64,000 bases of DNA from Phytoactinopolyspora limicola (GTDB lineage Bacteria; Actinomycetota; Actinomycetes; Jiangellales; Jiangellaceae): positions 62,001-126,000 of the forward strand of contig NZ_JAAOEN010000013.1 in assembly GCF_011320225.1 (NCBI RefSeq), in the 5' to 3' direction. The notes under the pieces are model-generated. The model was not told where the DNA came from. It ran no database searches and worked only from the letters and a program-made list of their open reading frames with translations. Within the stretch, counting starts at the first letter, position 1; every line of letters begins with the position of its first letter. This document shows positions 15,564-23,598 of this stretch, piece by piece. The position numbers were made by a program, and so were the translations under genes.

Positions 15564-16505
15564 ATGAACTCGAAGGGTTTCAGCCGTCCGGGCGCTGTCG
15601 ACCTCTCCGCGTTGCAGGCACGTCGCCCGGCAGCGCCGGCCGGCGGCCAGGGCGCGGGAGCGAACTCCGGTGGAACGGGTGGCGGGTTCGTCGTGGACGT
15701 GACCGAGGCGACGTTCCAGGCCGAGGTCATCAACCGCTCCGCCACCGTCCCGGTAGTAATCGACTTCTGGGCCACCTGGTGCCAGCCGTGTAAACAACTG
15801 TCTCCGATCCTCGAGGGCCTGGCCGCCGAGTATGGCGGGCGGTTCGTCCTCGCCAAGATCGACGTCGATGCCAACCAACAGATCGCCGCGTCGGCCCAGG
15901 TGCAGAGCATTCCCACGGTATTGGCCGTGATCGGCGGCCAGGCTGTTCCGCTGTTCCAGGGTGCACTGCCGGAGGCCGACGTACGCCGGGTGCTCGAGGA
16001 GATGCTCAAGGTCGCCGCGCAGAACGGCATCAACGGAGTGGCCGAGCCTACGGGCGGCGCCCCGGCCGGGGAGGAATCCGCCGAACCTGCCTCCGATCCC
16101 CGCTTCGACGCTGCCTACGATGCCCTCGAACGTGGCGACCTCGATGCCGCGGCCGCCGCCTACCAGCAGGTCCTGGCCGAGGCGCCGGCAGACGCCGACG
16201 CCAAGGCCGGGCTGGGCCGGGTGGAGCTGATGCGTCGCACCACCGGAGTCGACGCCGGGGCGGCAACGGCCGCCGCCGACGCCGATCCCGGCAACCTCGA
16301 TGCCCAGCTCGTCGCCGCCGACGTCGAGTTCGCCAGTGGCCGGATCGAGGCGGCCTTTCAGCGCCTGATCGACACCGTACGGCGCACGGCCGCGGAGGAT
16401 CGCGAGCAGGTCCGCACCAGGCTGGTGGAGTTGTTCGAGCTCACCGGGGTCTCCGACCCGCGGGTGATCAAGGCACGCGCCGCGCTGGCCAGTGCCCTGT
16501 TCTGA
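15564..16505 (+). CDS. YbbN-like thioredoxin-fold protein with TPR-like C-terminus (co-chaperone type)
   Basis: A 313-residue cytoplasmic protein. A Gly/Ala-rich N-terminus of about 35 residues is followed by a thioredoxin domain (about 42-145) with active site WATWCQPCK, a Gln variant of WCGPC, and the cis-Pro segment QSIPTV. The remaining C-terminal part is a helical Ala-rich TPR-like region (FDAAYDALERGDLDAAAAAY and following). YbbN/CnoX proteins combine a thioredoxin fold with TPRs and act as chaperones for oxidised or unfolded substrates. The ATG at 15564 has GGAGG at 15551-15555. It sits 61 bp after the mutase gene and ends 2 bp from a convergent gene. Confidence 0.88.
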   Translation: MNSKGFSRPGAVDLSALQARRPAAPAGGQGAGANSGGTGGGFVVDVTEATFQAEVINRSATVPVVIDFWATWCQPCKQLSPILEGLAAEYGGRFVLAKIDVDANQQIAASAQVQSIPTVLAVIGGQAVPLFQGALPEADVRRVLEEMLKVAAQNGINGVAEPTGGAPAGEESAEPASDPRFDAAYDALERGDLDAAAAAYQQVLAEAPADADAKAGLGRVELMRRTTGVDAGAATAAADADPGNLDAQLVAADVEFASGRIEAAFQRLIDTVRRTAAEDREQVRTRLVELFELTGVSDPRVIKARAALASALF

Positions 16506-16507
16506 CC

Positions 16508-18130
16508 TCATCCACTGGCCACCACCTGTCCGTCCACCCAGGTCTGCCGGACCCGAACGTCGGGTAGGTCCTCGGGTGCGACGGACAGTGGGTCTTGGTC
16601 GAGCACGACGGCGTCGGCCCGTTTGCCCGGTTCGAGTGTGCCGAGGTCGTGGTCGCGCCGCAGGGCATAAGCGCCGCCCATCGTGTAGCCGCGCAGTGCG
16701 TCGGCGACGGTGAGCCGCAGCTCGTCGGCCCCCATCCTGGTACCACGGCCGGTACGGCGGGTCACGGCCGCAGCGACCGCCGCCAGCGGGTTGGGCACCA
16801 CCACCGGCGTGTCGGAGCTGAGCACGACGGGCAGCCCGGCGTCGCGGAACCAGCCGTAGGGTGTGTAAGTATGCCCGCGCTCGCCGATGGCGGCCAGCAC
16901 GCCGTCGCCGTACTCGGTGACATGTTGTGGCTGCCCTACCGGCACCACGCCCAGCTCTCCCATGCGGCGCACCTGATCCGGTGTCGGCAGCCCGCAGTGC
17001 TCGATGCGGTGCCGCGCGTCCGACCGCGGCGAACGGTTCATGGCCTGTGCGAACGCATCGAGGACGAGTTCGATGGCGACGGTGCCCTGGGCATGGATGG
17101 CTGCCTGGAGCCCCATCCGGTGCACCCGGTCGACCAGCAGCCTGAGCTCGTCCGGCTCGTGATACAGGTGGCCCTGGTGGCAGAGATCGGTGTAGCCGCC
17201 CGGGAGGTACGCGGTGCCAGCGGTGAGCGAGCCGTCGGCGTAGAGCTTGACGCCGAGTACACGTAGCCAGGCATCGCCCAGTGGGCCCGCCAGACCCAAC
17301 ACCTCGAGCTGGTCGAGCAGACTCGACAGCACATACGCGTGCACCCGCAGCCGGAGCCGGCCTCGGTTGTGGAGCCGGATGTAGGCCGACAGCTCTTTGC
17401 CGGTCGCCTGCGCGTCGCCCACCGTGGTGATCCCGGCTCGGAGCAGCTCTGCTTGCGCCAGTTCCGCGCCGGCCAGGATGTCGGACTCGGATTGGGGTAG
17501 GTGCAGGTTGGGGCCGTGGTTGGTCACCTTGATGCCGTCGTCTCCGGTGATCAGGTCACAGGCGGCATCCCACAGCCGGCCGTCCGGTTCACCGTCGCCG
17601 TCGCGGCCGATCTGGCCTCCTGGGGGCGACGGCCGGTGCCGGTCTACACCAAGTGTCCGCAGCCGGTGCCGATTCACCACGAATCCGTGGCCGCTGGTGT
17701 GCATCACGTCGACCGGCCGGTCCGTCGCGACACGGTCGAGGTCGGCCGCGGTGGGGTGACGACGCTCGGCGAGGTGGTCCTGGTGATAGCCGAAGGCACG
17801 GATGGGGACATCCGGCGGCAGCCGGGCGGCGTGTTCGCACAGGACGCGCACCAGCTCGTCGATCGATGCTACTCGGCCAGGTGAGACGTCGGCCCAGGCG
17901 GCTCGCATGCCGAACAGCAGCGGGTGTGCGTGAGCGTCGACGAATCCGGGCAGCATGGTGCCCCCGGAGAGGTCGATCTCGTCATACCGGAAGGGCACCA
18001 GCGCGGTCCGGCAGGCCTGTAGCGTGCCGGCCATCAGGACGGTCCCGTTCACGGCGGCGAGTGCCTCGACGCGCTCGGCACCGGCAGCCGGGCGGATGAG
18101 GCCCCCGGCGAACAGCGATCCTGTCATCAT
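16508..18130 (-). CDS. YtcJ-type amidohydrolase (metal-dependent), first copy
   Basis: A 540-residue amidohydrolase-superfamily protein of the YtcJ/AepA group (PF07969). Metal-ligand motifs are GFVDAHAHP (HxH) at about residue 60, a Lys in LGVKLYADGS, His in AIHAQGT, RIEHCGL and the Asp in LSSDTPV. It should hydrolyse an amide, carbamate or related C-N bond of a small molecule in the cytoplasm. It is divergent from the oligopeptide-type importer operon, and a palindromic operator lies only 11 bp upstream of its start, so it belongs to the TetR-controlled catabolic cluster ending at 28687. Two in-frame ATG codons (18130 and 18127) are possible starts. Confidence 0.88.
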   Translation of the reverse strand: MMTGSLFAGGLIRPAAGAERVEALAAVNGTVLMAGTLQACRTALVPFRYDEIDLSGGTMLPGFVDAHAHPLLFGMRAAWADVSPGRVASIDELVRVLCEHAARLPPDVPIRAFGYHQDHLAERRHPTAADLDRVATDRPVDVMHTSGHGFVVNRHRLRTLGVDRHRPSPPGGQIGRDGDGEPDGRLWDAACDLITGDDGIKVTNHGPNLHLPQSESDILAGAELAQAELLRAGITTVGDAQATGKELSAYIRLHNRGRLRLRVHAYVLSSLLDQLEVLGLAGPLGDAWLRVLGVKLYADGSLTAGTAYLPGGYTDLCHQGHLYHEPDELRLLVDRVHRMGLQAAIHAQGTVAIELVLDAFAQAMNRSPRSDARHRIEHCGLPTPDQVRRMGELGVVPVGQPQHVTEYGDGVLAAIGERGHTYTPYGWFRDAGLPVVLSSDTPVVVPNPLAAVAAAVTRRTGRGTRMGADELRLTVADALRGYTMGGAYALRRDHDLGTLEPGKRADAVVLDQDPLSVAPEDLPDVRVRQTWVDGQVVASG

Positions 18131-18140
18131 GCCGCGGCAG

Positions 18141-18156
18141 CCTATCAGTTGATAGG
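18141..18156. promoter_or_regulatory. TetR-type operator, amidohydrolase side
   Basis: CCTATCAGTTGATAGG has arms CCTATC/GATAGG and is the imperfect partner of the perfect palindrome at 18196-18211. It lies just upstream of the minus-strand amidohydrolase start. Confidence 0.82.
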
Positions 18157-18184
18157 TAACCGGGCACCAGTGCTGGGATCATCC

Positions 18185-18213
18185 TTGACAGGTGACCTAT
18201 CGATCGATAGGTT
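18185..18213 (+). promoter_or_regulatory. Sigma-70-type promoter for the importer operon
   Basis: TTGACA (18185-18190) and TAGGTT (18208-18213) are separated by 17 bp. The -10 element overlaps the palindrome at 18196-18211, so repressor binding would occlude the promoter. The first gene starts 28 bp further on. Confidence 0.72.
18196..18211. promoter_or_regulatory. TetR-type operator, importer side (perfect palindrome)
   Basis: CCTATCGATCGATAGG is a perfect 16-bp palindrome sharing the CCTATC/GATAGG half-sites of the site at 18141-18156, centre-to-centre 55 bp. The TetR gene at the end of the operon (28040-28687) is the natural candidate to bind both. Confidence 0.87.
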
Positions 18214-18241
18214 CCTCTGCACTGAGAAGGAGGGCAGACCG

Positions 18242-19804
18242 ATGGATTCGTGTGTACCCGTCCGTTCCCGCAGCGCACAGATCTGCCGCCACACCCGTCA
18301 CGCCGCCGGCGTCATCGTGATCGGCGCGATCATGGCCGGGTGCGCGGGGTCCAACACCGATGCCCCCGACGGAGCCACCGGCGGCGGATCGGCCAACGAG
18401 CTGGTGATCTACCGCGGAGAGAAACACGAGGGCTGGCATCCCGACGCGGCCACCGGCATCGCCACCAGCCACAACATCAACTCCGTGATGGAGCCCCTAC
18501 TACGCGCCCATCCCGACGGCCAACAGGTCGAGCCCGGCATCGCGGCTTCCTGGGACTACGATCCGGAGGGCCCCTCCTACACCTTCGTCATCGACGACGA
18601 CGCCGCCTTCTCCGACGGCACCCCGGTCACCGCCGCCGACGTCGCGTTCTCCGTCGAGCAGTGGCTCGACGGACCGAACTACGGCGAGATCTACGGCTCC
18701 ATCGCCAACGTCGTGGAGGTCGACGAACGCACGGTCACCTTCGAGCTCGGCGCGCCGGACAGCACCCTCCCGGTGATGCTGACCTGGATGAGCGCGGCGA
18801 TCATCCCCGACGACTTCGGCGGTCGCAGCGCAGCCGAGTTCTACGCCGACCCGATCGGAGCCGGGGCGTTCGCCGTCGAATCGTGGACGCCGGGCAGCGA
18901 GATCGTCCTCACCCGCAACGAGCACTATTACCAACCGGAGCGTCCCTACCTCGACCGGATCCGGATCGTCGAAACCGACGACGTCAGCCAACGCGCCGTG
19001 TCGTACGAGGCCGGCGACGCCGACATCGTCGACGCCGTCTCCATCGACACCTTGCAGCAGTTCCCCGAGGACGAGCTGATACCGGCTCCAGAACATTTCC
19101 TCACCTACGCCGGGCTCAACGTGACCCGAGAACCCTTCGACGACGTGCAGGTGCGCCGTGCGGTTGCCGCGGCCGTCGACTACGGGGCGGTCACCGAGCT
19201 CCTCCAGGGGTATGGCAGCGCCCCGCAGGGCGGCCTGCCGGAAAACGTCCGCAACTGGGTGCCGTCGAGCCACCCCTGGCACGAGCACGACCCCGACCTA
19301 GCGGCCGACCTGCTGGCTGAGACCGCCGCCGCGACGGACCTGGTGCTCATCTACGATTCCAGCCTCGGCAGCGAACGCCTAGTGGCGACGGTGCTGCAGG
19401 ACTCACTCGCCGCGGTCGGCATCGGCGCCGAGCTACGCGGGCTCGAGACGGCGGCGTTCATCGAAGCCCTCCACGGCCTGGACTACGACATCGCGGTCTG
19501 GCAGATGTCGGCCATCTCCCCGGACGTCATCGATCCGATCGGGTTCTACCTGGTCACCGACTACCTCTTCACCGGATACGACACCACCACCCTCGGCGAG
19601 GTCTACCAGCAGTACACCCAGACCACTGACGAAGCCACCCAGCAAACACTCATCCGGTCAGTTCAGGACGAGATCCACGACCAGGTGCCGTTCCTGCCGC
19701 TGGCCAACTACCAGATCACCGGCGCGGTCAAACCACACGTCGACGGCTTCGAGATGGCACCGTGGGGGATGTACTGGCTGGACGAGCTGCGCGTGGCGCG
19801 ATGA
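18242..19804 (+). CDS. Oligopeptide/dipeptide-type ABC importer binding lipoprotein (SBP family 5)
   Basis: A 520-residue family-5 extracellular binding protein (PF00496). The lipoprotein signal ends at IMAGCAG (Cys about residue 34). Family-5 features include DDDAAFSDGTPVTAADVAFS near residue 120, FGAFAVESW-like and YYQPERPYLDRIRI segments, and YAGLNVTREPFDDVQVRRAV. The ATG at 18242 follows AAGGAGG. It captures a peptide, nickel-chelate, or in this setting an acylated amine for the permeases; the catabolic genes downstream argue for the last (inference). Its stop overlaps the permease start (ATGA). Confidence 0.92.
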   Translation: MDSCVPVRSRSAQICRHTRHAAGVIVIGAIMAGCAGSNTDAPDGATGGGSANELVIYRGEKHEGWHPDAATGIATSHNINSVMEPLLRAHPDGQQVEPGIAASWDYDPEGPSYTFVIDDDAAFSDGTPVTAADVAFSVEQWLDGPNYGEIYGSIANVVEVDERTVTFELGAPDSTLPVMLTWMSAAIIPDDFGGRSAAEFYADPIGAGAFAVESWTPGSEIVLTRNEHYYQPERPYLDRIRIVETDDVSQRAVSYEAGDADIVDAVSIDTLQQFPEDELIPAPEHFLTYAGLNVTREPFDDVQVRRAVAAAVDYGAVTELLQGYGSAPQGGLPENVRNWVPSSHPWHEHDPDLAADLLAETAAATDLVLIYDSSLGSERLVATVLQDSLAAVGIGAELRGLETAAFIEALHGLDYDIAVWQMSAISPDVIDPIGFYLVTDYLFTGYDTTTLGEVYQQYTQTTDEATQQTLIRSVQDEIHDQVPFLPLANYQITGAVKPHVDGFEMAPWGMYWLDELRVAR

Positions 19805-20748
19805 GTGGCCGGTTCCTGTTCGTCGGCAAACGCCTGATCCTCGCCGTCCCGCTCCTGCTGGGTGTGGTGCTGTTGGTGTTCCTGCTGCTACAGATCACCC
19901 CTGGAGACCCGGCCCGGCAGATCGTCGGGCTGCGCGCTAGCGAGGCCGACGTCGCGCAGGTGCGGGATCAGCTCGGTCTCGACGACTCCGTGTTCAGCCA
20001 GTACGCCCGTTACCTCGGCGGAGTTGTCCAAGGTGATCTGGGGTTCTCGTACAAGTCCCGGCAGCCGGTCGCCGACATGGTCGCCGCGCGTCTCCCGGTC
20101 AGCGGCTGGTTGGTGATCTCCGGACTGGTCGTGTCCTTGATGATCACCATCCCGCTCGGTGTCTGGGCAGCCATCCAGCGCGACCGGGCCGGCGATCACA
20201 TCACCCGGGGCGTGAGCCTACTCGGCATAGCGATGCCCAGCTTCTGGGTCGGACTGATGCTGATCCTGCTGGTGGCGTTGCCTACCGGGTGGTTCCCGGT
20301 GGGTGGCTTCGGCGACACGTTCGGGCAGCGGCTCAACGCCATCGTGCTGCCCGCCGTCACACTGGGCATCGCGATGGCGCCGATCCAGATCCGCAGCCTA
20401 CGGGCCAGCATCATCCGCTGCCTGGGGTCCGACTACGTCGCCGCCGGCCGAGCGCTCGGCGCGTCCGGCTTCCTGCTGGTGCGCCGGTTCGTCCTACGCA
20501 ACGCGGCGTCGAGTATGGTCACGCTGGCCGCGGTCCAGACCAGCTTCCTGCTGTTCACCATGGTGGTGCTGGAGACCACCTTCGGGCTCCCAGGTCTCGG
20601 GCAAGGCATGGTGATGGCCGCCGTACAACGAGATCTGCCCGCCGTGCAGGGTTACACCCTGGTCTTCGCCCTCACCGTCGTTCTTGTCTATCTGCTGGCC
20701 GACGTCGTCAACGCCGTCCTCGACCCACGAGTGGAGATCCGCGGATGA
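19801..20748 (+). CDS. Oligopeptide-type ABC permease, DppB-like
   Basis: A 315-residue inner-membrane permease with about six helices. It begins MSGRFLFVGKRLILAVPLLL and contains the DppB N-terminal PGDPARQIVGLRA segment and the GSDYVAAGRALGAS EAA-type loop. It forms the transmembrane channel with the DppC-like partner. ATGA overlaps join it to both neighbours, indicating a tightly coupled operon. Confidence 0.93.
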   Translation: MSGRFLFVGKRLILAVPLLLGVVLLVFLLLQITPGDPARQIVGLRASEADVAQVRDQLGLDDSVFSQYARYLGGVVQGDLGFSYKSRQPVADMVAARLPVSGWLVISGLVVSLMITIPLGVWAAIQRDRAGDHITRGVSLLGIAMPSFWVGLMLILLVALPTGWFPVGGFGDTFGQRLNAIVLPAVTLGIAMAPIQIRSLRASIIRCLGSDYVAAGRALGASGFLLVRRFVLRNAASSMVTLAAVQTSFLLFTMVVLETTFGLPGLGQGMVMAAVQRDLPAVQGYTLVFALTVVLVYLLADVVNAVLDPRVEIRG

Positions 20749-21638
20749 CCAGCACACCCTCTCCCCCACCTCCCTCGGCCGCGGCGCTGCCCGCGGCGGT
20801 TCTCCCCGACGCCACGCTCCCCCAACCCGCCCGGCGCCGGCCACACATGCCACGGAAGTTCTGGATCGGCGCCGTCATCGTCGGAGGTTACGCCGTAGCC
20901 GCCCTGCTGGCCCCGGTGCTCGCACCCGCCGACCCGATGGCGCAGGATGTCGCCAACCGCCTGGCCGACCCCGGGACCAACCACCTGCTCGGCACCGATG
21001 AGCTGGGCCGGGACGTGTTCAGCCGACTGGTACACGGCATCCGGGTCGACCTCATGGTGGGTTTCCTCGGAGCGTTCTTCCCGCTCGTCGTCGGCACCCT
21101 CCTGGGTGCGCTGGCCGGGTATCTCGGTGGCTGGGCGGACGTCGTGATCATGCGGATCACCGACCTCGTCCAGGGGTTCCCGGTCTATATCCTCATCATC
21201 GCGCTCGTGTTCGCCTTAGGCCCGGGTATCAGGACCATCCTCATCGCGTTCACCGCTATCGCGTGGGTCATCTACGCCCGGATCATCCGCGACGCGATCC
21301 TGCGGGTGCGGTCGCTCGACTACGTCCAGGCCGCCCGCGCCGCGGGTATCCCCCACCACCGGATCCTGCTGCGCCACGTCATCCCCAACACCATCCACCA
21401 ATCGGTCATCTACTTCACCTCCGACGTGTTGTTCGCCATCCTCGCCGTCGCCGCGTTCTCCTTCCTCGGCCTCGGCGTGCCACCACCTACCCCTGAATGG
21501 GGCAGCATGATCGCCGAAGGGCAGCCCTATCTGCGGGACCAGTGGTGGCTGGCCGCCGCCCCCGGGGTGGCGATCGTCGGTATCGGCCTCGGACTGTCCC
21601 TGCTCGGCGACGGTGTCGACGATCGGTGGCGCCGATGA
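20745..21638 (+). CDS. Oligopeptide-type ABC permease, DppC-like
   Basis: A 297-residue permease. The N-terminus of about 40 residues is Pro/Ala-rich and precedes the first helix (GAVIVGGYAVAALLAPVLAP). The family segment HLLGTDELGRDVFSRLVHG and the EAA loop DYVQAARAAGIPHHRIL are clear. The C-terminal LGLGVPPPTPEWGSMIAEGQ is characteristic of DppC/OppC. ATG at 20745 overlaps the previous stop. Confidence 0.93.
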   Translation: MTSTPSPPPPSAAALPAAVLPDATLPQPARRRPHMPRKFWIGAVIVGGYAVAALLAPVLAPADPMAQDVANRLADPGTNHLLGTDELGRDVFSRLVHGIRVDLMVGFLGAFFPLVVGTLLGALAGYLGGWADVVIMRITDLVQGFPVYILIIALVFALGPGIRTILIAFTAIAWVIYARIIRDAILRVRSLDYVQAARAAGIPHHRILLRHVIPNTIHQSVIYFTSDVLFAILAVAAFSFLGLGVPPPTPEWGSMIAEGQPYLRDQWWLAAAPGVAIVGIGLGLSLLGDGVDDRWRR

Positions 21639-22615
21639 CCACCACCGCACTGCGCGTCCACGACCTTCGAGTCACCGCCGCCTCCCCGGACGGTCCCTCC
21701 TATCCGGTGGACGGAGTGTCGCTACACGTCGGCCAGGGCGAGATCCTCGGCATCGCCGGGGAATCCGGCTCGGGGAAGAGCCTCACGCTGAAGGCGATCC
21801 TCGGGCTGCTCCCACCCGGGTTGACCGCCACCGGGACCCTCCAACTGGCCTCCGGCGATGGTGAACTCGCCCCGTACCAGTCCCACCAGGTACGCGGCGC
21901 CGGCGTCGGCATGGTCTTCCAGGAGCCGATGACGGCCCTCAACCCGACCATGCGGGCCGGCGACCTGGTCGCCCTCGCCGCCCGGCTGCATGGCCGGCTC
22001 AGCCGTCGGGCGAGCCGGCACCGGGCCGTCGAGTTGCTCCGGCAGGTGGGGGTACCAGACGCCGAACGGCGGGCCAAAGCCTGGCCACACCAGCTGTCCG
22101 GCGGACTACGGCAACGCGTGATGATCGCTGCGGCACTGGCCGCTCAGCCACGGGTACTGCTGTGCGACGAACCGACCACCGCCCTCGACGTCACCGTCCA
22201 GCACCAGATTCTGCGGCTGCTGCGCTGGCTGGCCGACGAACACGGCACCGGGATGATCTTCGTCAGCCATGACCTGCCGGTGATCGCCCAGCTATGCGAC
22301 CGGATCGCGGTGATGTACGCGGGCCGGTTCGTCGAGACCGGATATACCCGCGACGTGTTGACCCACCCACGTCACCCCTACACGGCCGCCCTGCTGCGGG
22401 CCGCCCCCAGCGTCGACCAGCGCGGCGAACAGCTGGCGGGGATCAGCGGCCAACCACCCGACGCACGTGCCTTCCCCGCCGGCTGCCGCTTCCGGCCACG
22501 CTGCCCACTCGCCCGCGACGACTGCGCACACGCCCCGTACGAGATTCAGCCCGTGGCCGCCGAGCACGGTTCAGCCTGCATCCACCACGCCGACCTGGAG
22601 GTGAGAACCGCATGA
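21635..22615 (+). CDS. Oligopeptide-type ABC importer ATPase, DppD-like
   Basis: A 326-residue ATPase: Walker A GESGSGKSLT, signature LSGGLRQR, Walker B VLLCDEPTTALD and the switch His in FVSHDLPVI. The C-terminal oligopeptide-importer domain (PF08352) includes the Cys-containing CRFRPRCPLARDDC, which in relatives can hold an iron-sulfur cluster. It pairs with the DppF-like ATPase downstream; starts and stops overlap on both sides. Confidence 0.93.
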   Translation: MTTTALRVHDLRVTAASPDGPSYPVDGVSLHVGQGEILGIAGESGSGKSLTLKAILGLLPPGLTATGTLQLASGDGELAPYQSHQVRGAGVGMVFQEPMTALNPTMRAGDLVALAARLHGRLSRRASRHRAVELLRQVGVPDAERRAKAWPHQLSGGLRQRVMIAAALAAQPRVLLCDEPTTALDVTVQHQILRLLRWLADEHGTGMIFVSHDLPVIAQLCDRIAVMYAGRFVETGYTRDVLTHPRHPYTAALLRAAPSVDQRGEQLAGISGQPPDARAFPAGCRFRPRCPLARDDCAHAPYEIQPVAAEHGSACIHHADLEVRTA

Positions 22616-23598
22616 CCAGCGAACTCGCCGTCGACGACCTGGTCGTCCGATTCCCGCTACGCTCGGCCATGGTGGCTCGTCTGCTCGGCCGCACCAGCGA
22701 GGTCCTCACCGCCGTCGACGGGTTGAGCTTCACCGTGCCACCCGGCGAGTCGGTGGCCGTCGTCGGGGAGTCGGGCTGCGGGAAATCCACCCTGGCCCGA
22801 TGCCTCGTCGGCCTGCAGGCTCCCACTGCGGGGCGGATCCGGCTCGGTGGCCAGGTCCTACCACGGCGGCGCACGCGTGGCGACCGGCGGCGGATCCAAA
22901 TGGTGTTCCAGGATCCCAGCTCGTCGCTGAACCCCACGATGACCGTGGCGACCATGCTGGCCGAGTTGCTCCATGTACACGACCTCGCCCGCGGCGACCA
23001 GGTCCGGGCCAGGGTCGCGGAACTCCTGGAGTTGGTCCAGCTCCCAGGGCGGATCGCGGCGGCGTACCCACGCGACCTTTCCGGGGGGCAACGCCAGCGG
23101 ATCGGCATCGCCCGGGCCCTGGCCCTGGAACCGGAGGTCCTGGTGGCCGACGAAGCCGTGGCCGCCCTCGACGCGTCCGTTCAGGCGTCGGTGCTCAACC
23201 TGTTCGCCGAACTGCGCGCCCGGCTCGGGCTCACCTTGATCTTCATCTCACACGATCTCGCCGCCGTCCGGCATGTCGCCGACCGGGTCATGGTGATGTA
23301 CCTAGGCGCCGTGGTCGAAGACCGTCCGGCCGAGTCGCTGTTCACCGACCCGCAGCACCCGTACACACAGGCGCTGCTGGACGCGGCGCCACGCCTAGAT
23401 CGTCGCCTGGGCGACGAGCCCTCCCTGCCCGGGGAACCGCCCAGCCCAGTCGCTCTGCCGTCCGGTTGCCGGTTCCATCCCCGCTGCATACACGCCATCG
23501 ACCACTGCCGCGAGACCGAGCCCGTTCTCACTGGGCCGTCCGCCACCGACCGCACCGCATGCCACCTGGCCTGGAGGGATACCCATGAACGACGCTGA
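22612..23598 (+). CDS. Oligopeptide-type ABC importer ATPase, DppF-like
   Basis: A 328-residue ATPase: Walker [10 protein letters not shown], signature [15 protein letters not shown] and switch His in FISHDLAAV. Walker B reads VLVADEAVAALD, so the usual DEP proline is Ala while the catalytic Glu is kept. The C-terminal CRFHPRCIHAIDHC resembles the Cys-rich oligopeptide-importer tail. It overlaps the following amidohydrolase gene by 14 bp, so uptake and hydrolysis are co-translated. Confidence 0.93.
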   Translation: MTSELAVDDLVVRFPLRSAMVARLLGRTSEVLTAVDGLSFTVPPGESVAVVGESGCGKSTLARCLVGLQAPTAGRIRLGGQVLPRRRTRGDRRRIQMVFQDPSSSLNPTMTVATMLAELLHVHDLARGDQVRARVAELLELVQLPGRIAAAYPRDLSGGQRQRIGIARALALEPEVLVADEAVAALDASVQASVLNLFAELRARLGLTLIFISHDLAAVRHVADRVMVMYLGAVVEDRPAESLFTDPQHPYTQALLDAAPRLDRRLGDEPSLPGEPPSPVALPSGCRFHPRCIHAIDHCRETEPVLTGPSATDRTACHLAWRDTHERR

